A stretch of DNA of 64,000 nt from contig SRJI02000002.1 in the NCBI GenBank assembly GCA_005473895.2, positions 124,001 to 188,000 on the forward strand, read 5' to 3'. Each line of letters opens with the position of its first letter. The first letter of the stretch is position 1. Shown here piece after piece: positions 45,537 to 53,803 of the stretch. A program made the position numbers and the translations under genes. The notes below the pieces were generated by a model. That model did no database searches. It was not told where the DNA came from and saw nothing but the letters and a program-made list of their open reading frames with translations. This stretch comes from Carideicomes alvinocaridis. GTDB lineage: Bacteria > Pseudomonadota > Alphaproteobacteria > Rhodobacterales > Rhodobacteraceae.

Positions 45537-46412
45537 ATGAAGATCGCCACCTGCGCCTACCATCCCCAGTTCCTGCCCGACTGGCAGGACTACGAAAACA
45601 AGATCACCGCCTGGGTCGCCGACGCGGCCGGGCAGGGGGCGGAGCTGCTGGTCTTTCCCGAATATGCCGGGATGGAGCTGGCGGGTCTCGCCGGCGCGGA
45701 GGTGAGCGCGGATCTGCACGGCTCCATCCGGGCGGCGTCGGAGCATTTTCCCCGTGCCGTGGATCTTCATGCGAAGCTCGCGAAGCAGCATGGCGTCTAC
45801 ATCCTGCAGGGCTCGGCCCCGGTGCAGGACGGCGACAAGGTGGTGAACCGCGCCGCCTTTCTCGCCCCCTCGGGCGATGCGGGGTTCCAGGACAAGCAGA
45901 TCATGACCCGTTTCGAGCGCGAGGAATGGGGCGTGTCGGGCGGCGGGCCGCTCAGGCTGTTCGACACGGCGCTCGGCAAGGTGGGCGTGCTGATCTGCTA
46001 CGATTGCGAATTCCCCGACCTCGCCCGCGCGCTGACAGAGGCCGACGTGATCCTCGTCCCCTCGGCCACCGAGGCGCTGGCGGGCTACTGGCGGGTGCGC
46101 ATCGGCGCCATGGCCCGCGCGCTGGAGCAGCAATGCGTGACCGTCATGGCCTCGCTCACCGGGAAGGACGACCGCCTCTACGCGGTGGAGGAGGATACCG
46201 GCGCGGGCGGCATCTTCGGCCCGCCGGACCGCGGCTTTCCGTCCGACGGGGTGATTGCGCTGGGCCGCCATGACGCCGCGGAATGGACCCTGGCCGAGGT
46301 GGACCTGGGCGCCATCGCGGCAGTGCGGGCGGATGGCGTGGTGCTCAACCGCCGCCACTGGGAAGAGCAATCGGGCCGCGACGGCACGCCCGAGACGGTG
46401 AGCTTGCGCTGA
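45537..46412 (+). CDS. Carbon-nitrogen hydrolase (nitrilase superfamily)
   Basis: A 291-residue amidase/nitrilase-fold protein. The catalytic triad can be read as Glu in LLVFPEYAGMEL, Lys in FQDKQIMTRFE and Cys in LICYDCEFPDLARAL. An additional conserved segment is VLVPSATEA-like (ILVPSATEA). The enzyme hydrolyses an amide or nitrile, with the substrate unknown. Between the phosphatase and infA this gene is an extra compared with the block order expected in relatives. The ATG at 45537 was chosen because the extension from 45480 lacks fold similarity. Confidence 0.87.
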   Translation: MKIATCAYHPQFLPDWQDYENKITAWVADAAGQGAELLVFPEYAGMELAGLAGAEVSADLHGSIRAASEHFPRAVDLHAKLAKQHGVYILQGSAPVQDGDKVVNRAAFLAPSGDAGFQDKQIMTRFEREEWGVSGGGPLRLFDTALGKVGVLICYDCEFPDLARALTEADVILVPSATEALAGYWRVRIGAMARALEQQCVTVMASLTGKDDRLYAVEEDTGAGGIFGPPDRGFPSDGVIALGRHDAAEWTLAEVDLGAIAAVRADGVVLNRRHWEEQSGRDGTPETVSLR

Positions 46413-46420
46413 TTCGGCCT

Positions 46421-46450
46421 TGAATCGGCGGCCGTTTGGCCCCATCTAGT
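46421..46450 (+). promoter_or_regulatory. Candidate infA promoter
   Basis: TTGAAT at 46421-46426 and TCTAGT at 46445-46450 are spaced by 18 bases and lie 50 bases before the infA ATG. They fit a weak sigma-70-type promoter. The call rests on two hexamers only. Confidence 0.35.
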
Positions 46451-46499
46451 AGCGCGCTCCGCCTCGGCGGGGCACGACGACATTCAATCAGGAGAAATC

Positions 46500-46718
46500 A
46501 TGGCCAAGGAAGACACCCTCGAGTTTCCCGGCGTCGTGAAGGAACTCCTGCCGAACGCGACATTTCGGGTCGAACTCGAGAACGGCCATGAAATCATCGC
46601 GCATACGGCAGGCAAGATGCGGAAAAACCGCATTCGTGTCCTCGCAGGCGACCGGGTTCAAGTTGAGATGACCCCCTACGATCTGACCAAGGGTCGGATC
46701 AACTACCGCTTCAAGTAA
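46500..46718 (+). CDS. infA: Translation initiation factor IF-1
   Basis: A 72-residue OB-fold protein with the standard IF-1 sequence: [19 protein letters not shown], then [20 protein letters not shown] and ending [11 protein letters not shown]. It binds the A-site of the 30S subunit during initiation. A clear CAGGAG ribosome site lies before the ATG. It leads the group infA-maf-RNase E/G-yacG, which is tightly packed. Confidence 0.98.
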   Translation: MAKEDTLEFPGVVKELLPNATFRVELENGHEIIAHTAGKMRKNRIRVLAGDRVQVEMTPYDLTKGRINYRFK

Positions 46719-46729
46719 CCGATCCCTTC

Positions 46730-47317
46730 TTGCGACTGATCCTGGGATCCGGAAGCCCCCGCCGCAGGGAACTGCTGGCGCAGATCGGGGTTGTCGCGGA
46801 GGATATCCGCCCGCCCGACATCGACGAGACGCCGAGGCTGGGGGAGTTGCCGCGCCCCTATTGCATCCGGATGGCCCGGGAAAAGGCCCTCGCGGTCGAG
46901 GCCGGCGCCGACGATCTGGTCCTCTCTGCCGACACCACCGTCTCTGCAGGGCGTCGCATCATGGGAAAGCCCGAGGATGCCGAGGAGGCGCGCAGCTTCC
47001 TGCGCCTGCTCTCCGGCCGCCGCCATCGCGTGGTGACCGCGCTCGCGCTGCGACTGGGCGACCGCCTGTGGGAGCGTGACGTGGTCACGGCGGTCAAGAT
47101 GAAACCCCTGTCCGAGGCCGAGATCGAGGGCTACCTTGCCACCGGCGACTGGCAGGGCAAGGCGGGCGGCTACGGCATCCAGGGCCCGGCCTCGGCCTTC
47201 GTCCCCTGGCTGCAGGGTTCGCATTCCGCGGTGGTGGGCCTGCCGCTGGCCGAGACCGCGACGCTGCTTCAGGCGGCGGGCTACCCGCTCTGGACCCAAG
47301 CGAAAGGCGCGTCATGA
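46730..47317 (+). CDS. maf: Maf-family nucleoside triphosphate pyrophosphatase
   Basis: A 195-residue Maf protein, which hydrolyses non-canonical or surplus nucleoside triphosphates. [18 protein letters not shown] is the conserved N-terminal loop. [17 protein letters not shown] carries the catalytic Asp, and [16 protein letters not shown] is the C-terminal signature. The start codon is TTG (46730), 11 bases after the infA stop. No ATG lies upstream in frame, and the TTG puts the leucine-rich strand in its normal place. It overlaps the RNase gene by four bases (ATGA). Confidence 0.93.
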   Translation: MRLILGSGSPRRRELLAQIGVVAEDIRPPDIDETPRLGELPRPYCIRMAREKALAVEAGADDLVLSADTTVSAGRRIMGKPEDAEEARSFLRLLSGRRHRVVTALALRLGDRLWERDVVTAVKMKPLSEAEIEGYLATGDWQGKAGGYGIQGPASAFVPWLQGSHSAVVGLPLAETATLLQAAGYPLWTQAKGAS

Positions 47318-48339
47318 AAGGCACGACCATCATCCTCGACCAGTTCGAAGGCCGCGAGGCCGCCGCGCTCATGATCGACGGCCGGCTCGAAGACCTGCTG
47401 GTCGACAGCGACGGCACCGCGCCCGGCACCATCTACCGCGCGGTGCCCGACCGGCCGGTGAAGGGGCAGGGCGGCGTCTTCTGCCGCACGCCCGACGGCT
47501 CGGTCTTCCTGCGCCAGATCAAGGGGCTCTCGCCCGGCCGGCCGCTGCTGGTCCAGGTGACCGGCCATGCCGAACCCGGCAAGGCCCCGGTGGTCAGCCC
47601 CCGCGTGCTGTTCAAGTCGCGCTATGCCATCGTCACCCCCGAGGCGCCGGGGCTCAACGTCTCGCGCTCCATCCGCGACGACGACCGCCGCGACACGCTT
47701 CTGGAGATCGCCCACGAGACCGGCGTGCCCGAGGGGATGGGCCTGATCCTGCGGTCCTCCTGCGCGGAGGCCGACGAGGCGGAGATCGCCGAGGACATCC
47801 GCGCCATGTCCGACCTCGCGGCGCAGGTCATGGCCGATACCGAGGGCGGGCCGGAAAAGCTGGTGGACGGTGACGGCCCCCACGCGCTGGCCTGGCGCGA
47901 CTGGACCATGCAGGCGGAGGTGGAGACCGCGCCCGGCGGCTTCGAGACCCACGGCGTGCTGGATGAGATCGAGACGCTGCGCTCGCCCTACGTGCCCCTG
48001 TCCGGCGGCGCCTCGGCCTATGTGGAGCCGACCCGCGCGCTGGTGGCGGTGGACGTGAATACCGGCGCCTCGGGCTCGGCCGCCTCGGGCCTGCGCGCCA
48101 ATCTCGCCCTGGCGAGGGAATTGCCGCGGCAGCTGCGCCTGCGGGGTCTCGCCGGGCAGGTGGTCGTCGATCCGGCGCCGATGCCCCACAAGGACCGCAA
48201 GCAGGTGGAGGGCGCCCTGCGCAAGGCCCTGCGCGAGGATCCGGTGGAGACCACCCTTGTCGGCTGGACCACGCTGGGCCACATGGAACTGCAACGCCAG
48301 CGCCTGCGGGCGCCCCTCTTCGGATGGAGCACACCATGA
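47314..48339 (+). CDS. Ribonuclease E/G family protein, short form
   Basis: A 341-residue RNase E/G catalytic homologue. The metal-binding aspartates can be placed in [14 protein letters not shown] and in [37 protein letters not shown] corresponds to the 5'-sensor part. It ends soon after the DNase-I-like subdomain. The CPxC zinc-link and small domain that tetramerise RNase E and most RNase G proteins are absent. The gene is coupled to maf and to yacG by ATGA overlaps. A role in rRNA or mRNA processing is expected from family membership. Confidence 0.87.
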   Translation: MKGTTIILDQFEGREAAALMIDGRLEDLLVDSDGTAPGTIYRAVPDRPVKGQGGVFCRTPDGSVFLRQIKGLSPGRPLLVQVTGHAEPGKAPVVSPRVLFKSRYAIVTPEAPGLNVSRSIRDDDRRDTLLEIAHETGVPEGMGLILRSSCAEADEAEIAEDIRAMSDLAAQVMADTEGGPEKLVDGDGPHALAWRDWTMQAEVETAPGGFETHGVLDEIETLRSPYVPLSGGASAYVEPTRALVAVDVNTGASGSAASGLRANLALARELPRQLRLRGLAGQVVVDPAPMPHKDRKQVEGALRKALREDPVETTLVGWTTLGHMELQRQRLRAPLFGWSTP

Positions 48340-48557
48340 GCTGCCCGATCTGTCACAAGCCCACATCGGACGCCTACCGTCCCTTCTGCTCGCGCCGCTG
48401 CGCCGATGTCGACCTGGCGAAATGGCTGAGCGGCGGCTACGCGGTCCCCTCGACCGACCCCGACGACATCGAGGCGGCCCTGGACGAGGCCGAACGCAGC
48501 GAGGGCGCGGTCTCCTTCGGCGGCGGCGCGGAGGACAATTCCGACCGCTGGCACTGA
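48336..48557 (+). CDS. yacG: DNA gyrase inhibitor YacG (zinc-binding)
   Basis: A 73-residue protein with a zinc site built by CPIC and CSRRC ([22 protein letters not shown] spans the site). DLAKWLSGGYAVP follows, the YacG signature. YacG of E. coli binds GyrB and inhibits supercoiling. The C-terminal tail is acidic. It overlaps the RNase gene by four bases and closes the operon. tRNA-Phe follows 132 bases later. Confidence 0.93.
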   Translation: MSCPICHKPTSDAYRPFCSRRCADVDLAKWLSGGYAVPSTDPDDIEAALDEAERSEGAVSFGGGAEDNSDRWH

Positions 48558-48689
48558 GCCTCGTGCGGTGCCCCGGCCGGCCTGTCCCGCAGGGTTTTCC
48601 GAGGGTGCGGATTGCGGGCAAAAACCCTCTGGACACTCGCTGGCCCCTCGCCTAGAACGCCTGCACCCGAACGGTCCGCCGTTCCCCGT

Positions 48690-48764
48690 GCCCGGGTAGC
48701 TCAGGGGTAGAGCAGTGGATTGAAAATCCTCGTGTCGGTGGTTCGATTCCGCCCCCGGGCACCA
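48690..48764 (+). tRNA. tRNA-Phe (GAA)
   Basis: A 75-base cloverleaf on the plus strand. The acceptor GCCCGGG pairs with CCCGGGC, the D arm is GTAGCTCAGGGGTAGAGC, the anticodon stem-loop is GGATTGAAAATCC, and the T arm is GGTGGTTCGATTCCGCC. CCA is encoded, followed by a TTTTT run that may terminate transcription. Confidence 0.97.
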
Positions 48765-49113
48765 TTTTTCTGAAGTCCCAAGCAATTGCGCATAGCGCCT
48801 GGATACCGACCTGCCTGCCGTGGGTCGCGAGGGACCCCACATTGAAAGCCGCGCCCGTTACCGACCCGGGGCTGAGTTCAGCCTGGGTTACTTCCAGCTG
48901 CGCTCAAGGATTGGGTCGAGGCTTGGGTCGCGAATGAGGTCCAGCCGAGCCATCACCCTCGGAGGAACTCCGGTGCCGCCGATCGCGAAGGGACGGGAGC
49001 CTCCCTGGCTCGCATCACGCATCGTCAAACCTGCCTGAGTGCGGCCCGGGCAATCACGCCCCGAGGGCGGGGACGCAGGCCTGCGCCTAACTTCTGATCG
49101 TCACTCGGGATGG
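48765..49113. other. Gene-poor spacer between tRNA-Phe and tRNA-Met, 349 bases
   Basis: No convincing gene was found. On the minus strand, frame 48888-49103 is open and ends with a peptide of protein-like composition (GGTGVPPRVMARLDLIRDP, then LERSWK and a TAA stop). It has no plausible start and was not recognised. The stretch may be the remnant of a lost gene or of DNA once integrated at the tRNA. No repeat of the tRNA-Phe 3' end was found within the window. Confidence 0.4.
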
Positions 49114-49190
49114 TGGTAGCGGAGGAGGGACTTGAACCCCCGACACAAGGATTATGATTCCTCTGCTCTAACCAACTGAGCTACTCCGCC
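49114..49190 (-). tRNA. tRNA-Met (CAT)
   Basis: A 77-base cloverleaf on the minus strand. The acceptor GGCGGAG pairs with CTCCGCT (one G-T pair), the D arm is GTAGCTCAGTTGGTTAGAGC, the anticodon loop is ATCATAA, and the T arm is CGGGGGTTCAAGTCCCTCC in outline. CCA is encoded. By its acceptor and arms it looks like elongator Met. An Ile-lysidine tRNA with the same CAT anticodon is less likely. Confidence 0.9.
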
Positions 49191-49355
49191 GGAACCGAGC
49201 GGTGACCTATGCGGATCGCGCTGGGGCGTCAAGCGGAAAACTGGGCGATGGAGCCGCTTTTTGGTGGCAGGCCGGGATCGGGCCCTCCCCTGTTAGGGCC
49301 ACGTTAATCGCACAGCGCTAGGCTCCGGGAGAAGGGACTCGCAGGAGTGGGAGCG

Positions 49356-49790
49356 ATGCCGCATCGGCCCGAGGTCAATCTGCTGCTGGTGGAGGACAAC
49401 CAGCTCGACGTGAAGATATTTCGTCGCGCCCTCAACAGCGCGGGGCTCGACCACCCGATCCAGGTGGCCGGCAACGGCGTGGAAGCTCTGGCCGCCCTGC
49501 GGGGCGAGGGGGACGACCCGCCGGTGGAGCGGCCCAATGTGGTCCTGCTCGACATCAACATGCCGCGGATGAACGGTCTGGAATTCCTGCGCGAACTGCG
49601 CGCGGACCCCGAGCTGCGCAACCAGGTGGTCTTTGTCCTGTCCACGTCGGACGCGGAGCATGACCGCGAACGGGTCTATGAATACAACGTCGCGGGTTAC
49701 CTGCTCAAATGCAGCGCAGGGGAGGATTTCGTCGATACGGTTCGGATGCTGGGCAAATACATGGAGAAGGTGCGCCTCCCGCTTCATTGA
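49356..49790 (+). CDS. Single-domain response regulator (Rcp1-like)
   Basis: A 144-residue receiver domain without an output domain. The acidic pocket is LLLVEDNQLD, the phosphoacceptor is Asp66 in VVLLDINMPRMNG, the Thr/Ser switch lies in FVLSTSDAEHDRE, and the conserved Lys is in YLLKCSAGED. The Lys is followed by Cys instead of the common Pro. The DDPPVERPNVVLL insertion is typical of Rcp1-type regulators that pair with bacteriophytochrome-like kinases. It is followed after 23 bases by a histidine kinase. The ATG at 49356 has AGGAG eight bases before it. Confidence 0.88.
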   Translation: MPHRPEVNLLLVEDNQLDVKIFRRALNSAGLDHPIQVAGNGVEALAALRGEGDDPPVERPNVVLLDINMPRMNGLEFLRELRADPELRNQVVFVLSTSDAEHDRERVYEYNVAGYLLKCSAGEDFVDTVRMLGKYMEKVRLPLH

Positions 49791-49813
49791 TCGGTACTTC
49801 GCGGAGAAAGCTT

Positions 49814-51853
49814 TTGAGCCTCACCACCCGGGCCGCCCTTGCCATGGCGATGATCGTGGGCGTCAGCACCCTCGCGGTTCTGTGGCTGGTGATCGTCACC
49901 CATCAGGCGCGCCTCGCCGCGTCGCTGGAGGCGCGGCTGACCACGCAGCTGCAGATCGCCCTGCGGCAGGGGGAGGCGGCGATCTCCTCCCTGCACCGCG
50001 AGGCAAGGGCGCTGGCAGACGGGCCGGTGATGCGCGCCTACCTTGCGGACCCGGTCGGCGAGCGCGGCATGCTGGAGGCGCGGCTGTCCGGTCTGCTCGC
50101 GGCCCGGCCGGAGCTGTTCCAGGCCCGGCTGATCGATGCCGCCGGGAAGGAAGAGGTGAGGGTCGAACGGTCAGATGACCGGCTCAGCGTGACGCCGCCC
50201 TCGAAGCTGCAGGACAAGGGGGGGCGCAGCTACGTGGCGGCGATGCTGGGGCTGAAGCCGGGGGAGGTGCATGTGGGGCGCGTGAGCCTCAACCGGGAAC
50301 ACGGCCGGATCGAGCGACCGCTTCGGCCGGCCTTGCGGCTGGCCGTTCCGGTCTTCGGCCCGGACGGAGGGCGGCGGGGCGGCATCGTGTTCAACCTCGA
50401 AGGGCGGGCGCTGTTGCCGCCGTCGCGGCAGGGGATCGCAGAACTTCGCGCGGTAAAGCCCGGTGGCGAATACGTCCTGCATCCGGACCCGACCCGCGAA
50501 TTCGGCATGGAGCTGGGCACGGGCCAGGGGCTGCAACGTGAATTCGGCGTGGCGCCGGGGCAGCTCATCCCGCGGGGAAAATCGGCCACCGTCACCCGCC
50601 TCGCAGGCTCCCCGGAATCCCGCGATCGGGGCGGGGCCCAAGCCGAGGGCATGGCGCGGAAAGCGGAACCGATGCTCGCCGCCGCGCAATGGTTCGTCCC
50701 GAAAGGGTCGGAGGAGGCGCGCCTGCTGCTTGTCGCCGCCGCCCCGGAACGTGCCGCCTTTGCCCTGTCGCAGAAGACCACGCGGTGGCTGGTGGCGATG
50801 ATCCTCGCGGTGGTGGGGGGCGCCTGCCTGATCGCCTGGCTTCTCAGCCGGACGGTGACGCGCCGGCTGGACGTGGTGGCCCGGACCGCGCGGCGCATCG
50901 CCAGTGGCGACCGCGAGGCCGTGGCCGAGATCGGCGGAGAGGACGAGCTGACCGACATGGCGCGCGCCTTCAACAGCATGACCGCGCGGCTGAACCGGAT
51001 GATGGTGCGCGACGAGGAGACCAAGAGCCTGCTGCGGCTCGCCAACAGCGAATTCGCGCGCTCCAACGCCGACCTGGAAAGCTTTGCGCGGGCCGCAGCC
51101 CATGATCTGCGCGGGCCTATCATCGCGCTATCGGCGCTGCGCGACTGGCTGGAAGAGGCCCTGCCGGACCCGCCGGAGGACGCGCGCCTTCACCTCGCCG
51201 AGATGCGCCGCCAGGTTCGCCGGCTCGAGGACCTGGTGGCGGGCCTGCTCAACCACCTGCTGCTGGGCGAGCGCAAGCCTGCCCTGACCCGGTTCGAGGC
51301 CGCGCCGCTCCTGCGCAGGATCGTCGCGCGGTTGCGCCTGCCGGCGGGGTTCCGGGTGGAAAGCCGCATCGACACGCCGGTGATCACCGCGGCCCGGCGG
51401 GAATACGAGGTCATCCTCGAGCAACTCATCAGCAATGCCGCCCGCCACGACGACCGCGCGGCGGGGACGATCCATGTGCGACTGGGGCAAGAGGCGGGCG
51501 CGCTCCTGATCGAGGTGGCTGATGACGGCCCGGGCATCCCGCCCGACGCGCATGAAAGGGTGATGCAACCGCTGCTGACCCTGCGGTCCCGCGATTCCGG
51601 CGCGGGCAGCGGCATGGGCCTCGCCATGGTGGACAAGATCGTCCGGCGCTGGTCCGGCCGGGTGGAGATCCTGTCCGCTCCGCCCGCGCGGGGCACGGTC
51701 TTTCGCGTGATCCTGCCGCAGGGCGCACCGCCGCCGACCCCGGGCGAAATCGCCGCGCGGCTGGCGGCCGAAAGCGACGGCGCCCCCGCGGGAGCGATGC
51801 TTGCCGGGGCCGGCGACGGGCCGGGGGTCGCCGCAAGCGACAGGCCCGCATGA
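49814..51853 (+). CDS. Membrane sensor histidine kinase
   Basis: A 679-residue kinase. TM1 lies at about 6-28. A periplasmic sensor of roughly 290 residues follows, and TM2 lies at about 324-344. Then come a HAMP domain (LSRTVTRRLDVVARTARRI) and a dimerisation domain with phosphoacceptor His430 in AAAHDLRGPI. The ATPase domain shows the N box EQLISNAARHD, the G1 box DDGPGIP and the G2 box GSGMGLAMV. A roughly 40-residue Ala/Gly/Pro-rich tail ends the protein. The start is a TTG at 49814 with GGAG seven bases upstream. Starting at 49709 would overlap the regulator gene. It should phosphorylate the adjacent regulator. The sensed signal is unknown. Confidence 0.87.
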   Translation: MSLTTRAALAMAMIVGVSTLAVLWLVIVTHQARLAASLEARLTTQLQIALRQGEAAISSLHREARALADGPVMRAYLADPVGERGMLEARLSGLLAARPELFQARLIDAAGKEEVRVERSDDRLSVTPPSKLQDKGGRSYVAAMLGLKPGEVHVGRVSLNREHGRIERPLRPALRLAVPVFGPDGGRRGGIVFNLEGRALLPPSRQGIAELRAVKPGGEYVLHPDPTREFGMELGTGQGLQREFGVAPGQLIPRGKSATVTRLAGSPESRDRGGAQAEGMARKAEPMLAAAQWFVPKGSEEARLLLVAAAPERAAFALSQKTTRWLVAMILAVVGGACLIAWLLSRTVTRRLDVVARTARRIASGDREAVAEIGGEDELTDMARAFNSMTARLNRMMVRDEETKSLLRLANSEFARSNADLESFARAAAHDLRGPIIALSALRDWLEEALPDPPEDARLHLAEMRRQVRRLEDLVAGLLNHLLLGERKPALTRFEAAPLLRRIVARLRLPAGFRVESRIDTPVITAARREYEVILEQLISNAARHDDRAAGTIHVRLGQEAGALLIEVADDGPGIPPDAHERVMQPLLTLRSRDSGAGSGMGLAMVDKIVRRWSGRVEILSAPPARGTVFRVILPQGAPPPTPGEIAARLAAESDGAPAGAMLAGAGDGPGVAASDRPA

Positions 51854-52045
51854 ATTCCGATTTTTTCAGTCGGGAATACTGGAAGTGCCCGCCCGGACAG
51901 GGTATCTCCGGGGCAGAGCCGCAAGGCCCGGATCCGTCGCGGAGGTTCCCATGTACGTCGCCCCCTGTCCCTGTCACGCTGCGTTGGCTGGCCTCCGGCC
52001 GCGGACCTGCTGCCTCTGCGCGCCGCGCTTCGCGGGGGCACCGGC

Positions 52046-53050
52046 ATGAGCGTCTGGGCGGAGGGGCATGTCGCGCTCGACCCGGCGCTGGTGCGCGGCT
52101 TCATCGAGGGGCAGGCGCGGGACTACGACCTGCCGCTGCAGGTGACGGAGGCGACCGTGGCGCTGGAGATCTGGGGCGGCGCGATCCAGGCTGCGCCCGA
52201 GGGGGCGGGCACCGCCCTGCGCCTGCGCGCGCCGGAGGAGGGGCTGCTGCACGCGATCCGCGAGGCCGTGACCGAACAGCTGGGGGCGGCGGGGGCGCTG
52301 CCCGACTGGAAGGATGTCGATGCCGGCAAGCTGCCCGCCAACATGCGCCTCGCCCAGGTCGTCTCCGTCACCGACATCTCGCCCGCCTTCCGCCGGGTGC
52401 GCGTGGCCGGCGCCGGGCTGGACCGCTTTGCCACCGGCGGTCTGCATTTCCGCCTGCTGCTGCCGCCCGAGGGGCGCGCTCCGGTCTGGCCGGTCACCGA
52501 CGAGCGGGGGCGCACCCGCTGGCCCGACGGTGAGGATGCGCTGCACAAGCCGGTCTACACGGTGCGTCACCTCTCGCCCGCAGGGGACTGGCTGGATTTC
52601 GACGTCTTCCTGCATGAGGGCGGCCGCACAACGGACTGGACGGCCCGCACCCGGCCGGGCGACGTCGTGGGCCTGATAGGGCCGGGGGGCGACAGCCACC
52701 CCGAGGCGCGTCACCTGGGGCTCTGGGGGGACGAGACGGCGCTGCCGGCCATCCTGCGCATCACGGAGGCCCTGCCGCCGGAGGCCCGGGGCGAGATCTG
52801 CCTGCGGGTGGAGGCCGAGGACCTGCCGGCCGTGGCCCTGCCCGAGGGCATGGTGCTGCGCCGCGTCGACAGTGCCGCGGCGCTGACCGCCGACCTGCTG
52901 GAGAGCGCGCTGCCGGGGCAGGGCGGCTATGTCTGGTTCGGCGGCGAAAAGGCCGAGGCCGCGCGCATCCGGTCGCTTCTGCGCGCCCGGGATCTGCCGA
53001 AATCGCAATGCCTGATCATGTCCTACTGGACCGCCGGCGCGGAGGGCTGA
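52046..53050 (+). CDS. Siderophore-interacting protein with N-terminal DUF2218 domain
   Basis: A 334-residue flavoprotein. The first roughly 95 residues form a DUF2218 domain. From about residue 105 (RLAQVVSVTDISPAFRRVRV) the FAD-binding SIP domain begins, with KPVYTVRHLSP binding FAD. The C-terminal NAD(P)H-binding part has LWGDETALPAILRI and YVWFGGEKAEAARIRSLL, the SIP signature. Members reduce ferric siderophores in the cytoplasm to release iron. No siderophore receptor or synthesis genes are near, and no clear Fur box was seen in the 192-base gap upstream. Confidence 0.88.
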   Translation: MSVWAEGHVALDPALVRGFIEGQARDYDLPLQVTEATVALEIWGGAIQAAPEGAGTALRLRAPEEGLLHAIREAVTEQLGAAGALPDWKDVDAGKLPANMRLAQVVSVTDISPAFRRVRVAGAGLDRFATGGLHFRLLLPPEGRAPVWPVTDERGRTRWPDGEDALHKPVYTVRHLSPAGDWLDFDVFLHEGGRTTDWTARTRPGDVVGLIGPGGDSHPEARHLGLWGDETALPAILRITEALPPEARGEICLRVEAEDLPAVALPEGMVLRRVDSAAALTADLLESALPGQGGYVWFGGEKAEAARIRSLLRARDLPKSQCLIMSYWTAGAEG

Positions 53051-53104
53051 GCCCCGCCGCTCACGATGCGGCGCGCCCCGGGGCCCCGGCGGCCAGTCGC
53101 CCGG

Positions 53105-53527
53105 TCAGCGCTGCATCTCGGCCAGGATATGGCGGACCAGCGCGCCCACGGCGGCGTCCTGCCCGCCGTTCTCGTGCTGCCGGTGCAGGGCGCCCAGGTC
53201 GCGGATCGCGAGGGTCGCCCGGTCGGTCAGGTCGGAACTGCTGGCATAGCCCATGGACCAGTCCGGATAGGCCCGGTGTTCGACCTCGCGCTCCAGCACG
53301 CGGGTGGGCTCGCCATGGCGCCCGTCCCGTTCGATCCGGGCATAGCAGGCCAGCACGGCCGCCTTCTCGCCCTCCAGCACCTGGAAGAACAGCCGGTCGT
53401 GGTAGATGAGCAGCCCGGTGATACCGTCGGCGGCGTTGCGATCCCGGGAGGTGAGGAGGATCTGCTGCAGGAATGCTTCCGGCAGGGAGTACTTGGCGGT
53501 GCTGAGATAGGCGAGTTGGTGTATCAT
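53105..53527 (-). CDS. BLUF-domain blue-light sensor
   Basis: A 140-residue FAD-binding photoreceptor. Residues needed for the BLUF photocycle are all present: Tyr7 in LAYLS, Asn31 in RNAADGITGLLIY, Gln49 in FFQVLEG, and Trp90 and Met92 in PDWSMGY. Each sits one position before the numbering of cyanobacterial PixD (Y8, N32, Q50, W91, M93). About 45 residues of helix follow, with no fused output domain, so it is a short BLUF protein that would signal through a partner. The ATG at 53527 was chosen because MIHQLAYLS is the standard BLUF start. It is divergent from the MocR-like gene. Confidence 0.92.
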   Translation of the reverse strand: MIHQLAYLSTAKYSLPEAFLQQILLTSRDRNAADGITGLLIYHDRLFFQVLEGEKAAVLACYARIERDGRHGEPTRVLEREVEHRAYPDWSMGYASSSDLTDRATLAIRDLGALHRQHENGGQDAAVGALVRHILAEMQR

Positions 53528-53744
53528 GTGGGAAATTTGCGGGCCCGCTCCGATGACCCTGCGGAGGAAGGGCAAAAACCTTTGTCGAAGGGCAGCGGGG
53601 CTGCATCATGGGCGGTGACACCGGCGCGCCGGCGGGAGGACTTGTCCGATTTCATTTTTGCATCAATGTGGTCGCACCCTGGCAATAAACTCTGACATGG
53701 ACAGGGAAAAACGGCATCTTTTTCGCGGCTTTCGTCCAGAGCGT

Positions 53745-53774
53745 GGGCGGGGGCGCGGGCGGGGGCGCGGGCGG
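53745..53774 (+). repeat. GC-rich 12-base tandem repeat upstream of the MocR-like gene
   Basis: GGGCGGGGGCGC occurs two and a half times without mismatch, ending 29 bases before the MocR-like ATG. Its length could vary by slippage, and the G-runs could form a G-quadruplex. It lies in the 276-base gap between the BLUF gene and the MocR-like gene, which also holds a 10-base palindrome GCGGGCCCGC at 53539-53548. Confidence 0.8.
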
Positions 53775-53803
53775 ATACAGGCGACGTGACGCGGAGCGTG
53801 GAC

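Noticed and set aside
48652-48840. A minus-strand frame with GGGIEPPTRGFSIHCSTPELPGH
   Set aside because: This peptide is a well-known artefact of translating the reverse complement of a tRNA gene, here tRNA-Phe.
51850-52533. A plus-strand gene overlapping the kinase stop by ATGA
   Set aside because: The frame runs into the siderophore-interacting protein gene in another frame, and its product is a low-complexity Arg/Gly/Ala-rich shadow.
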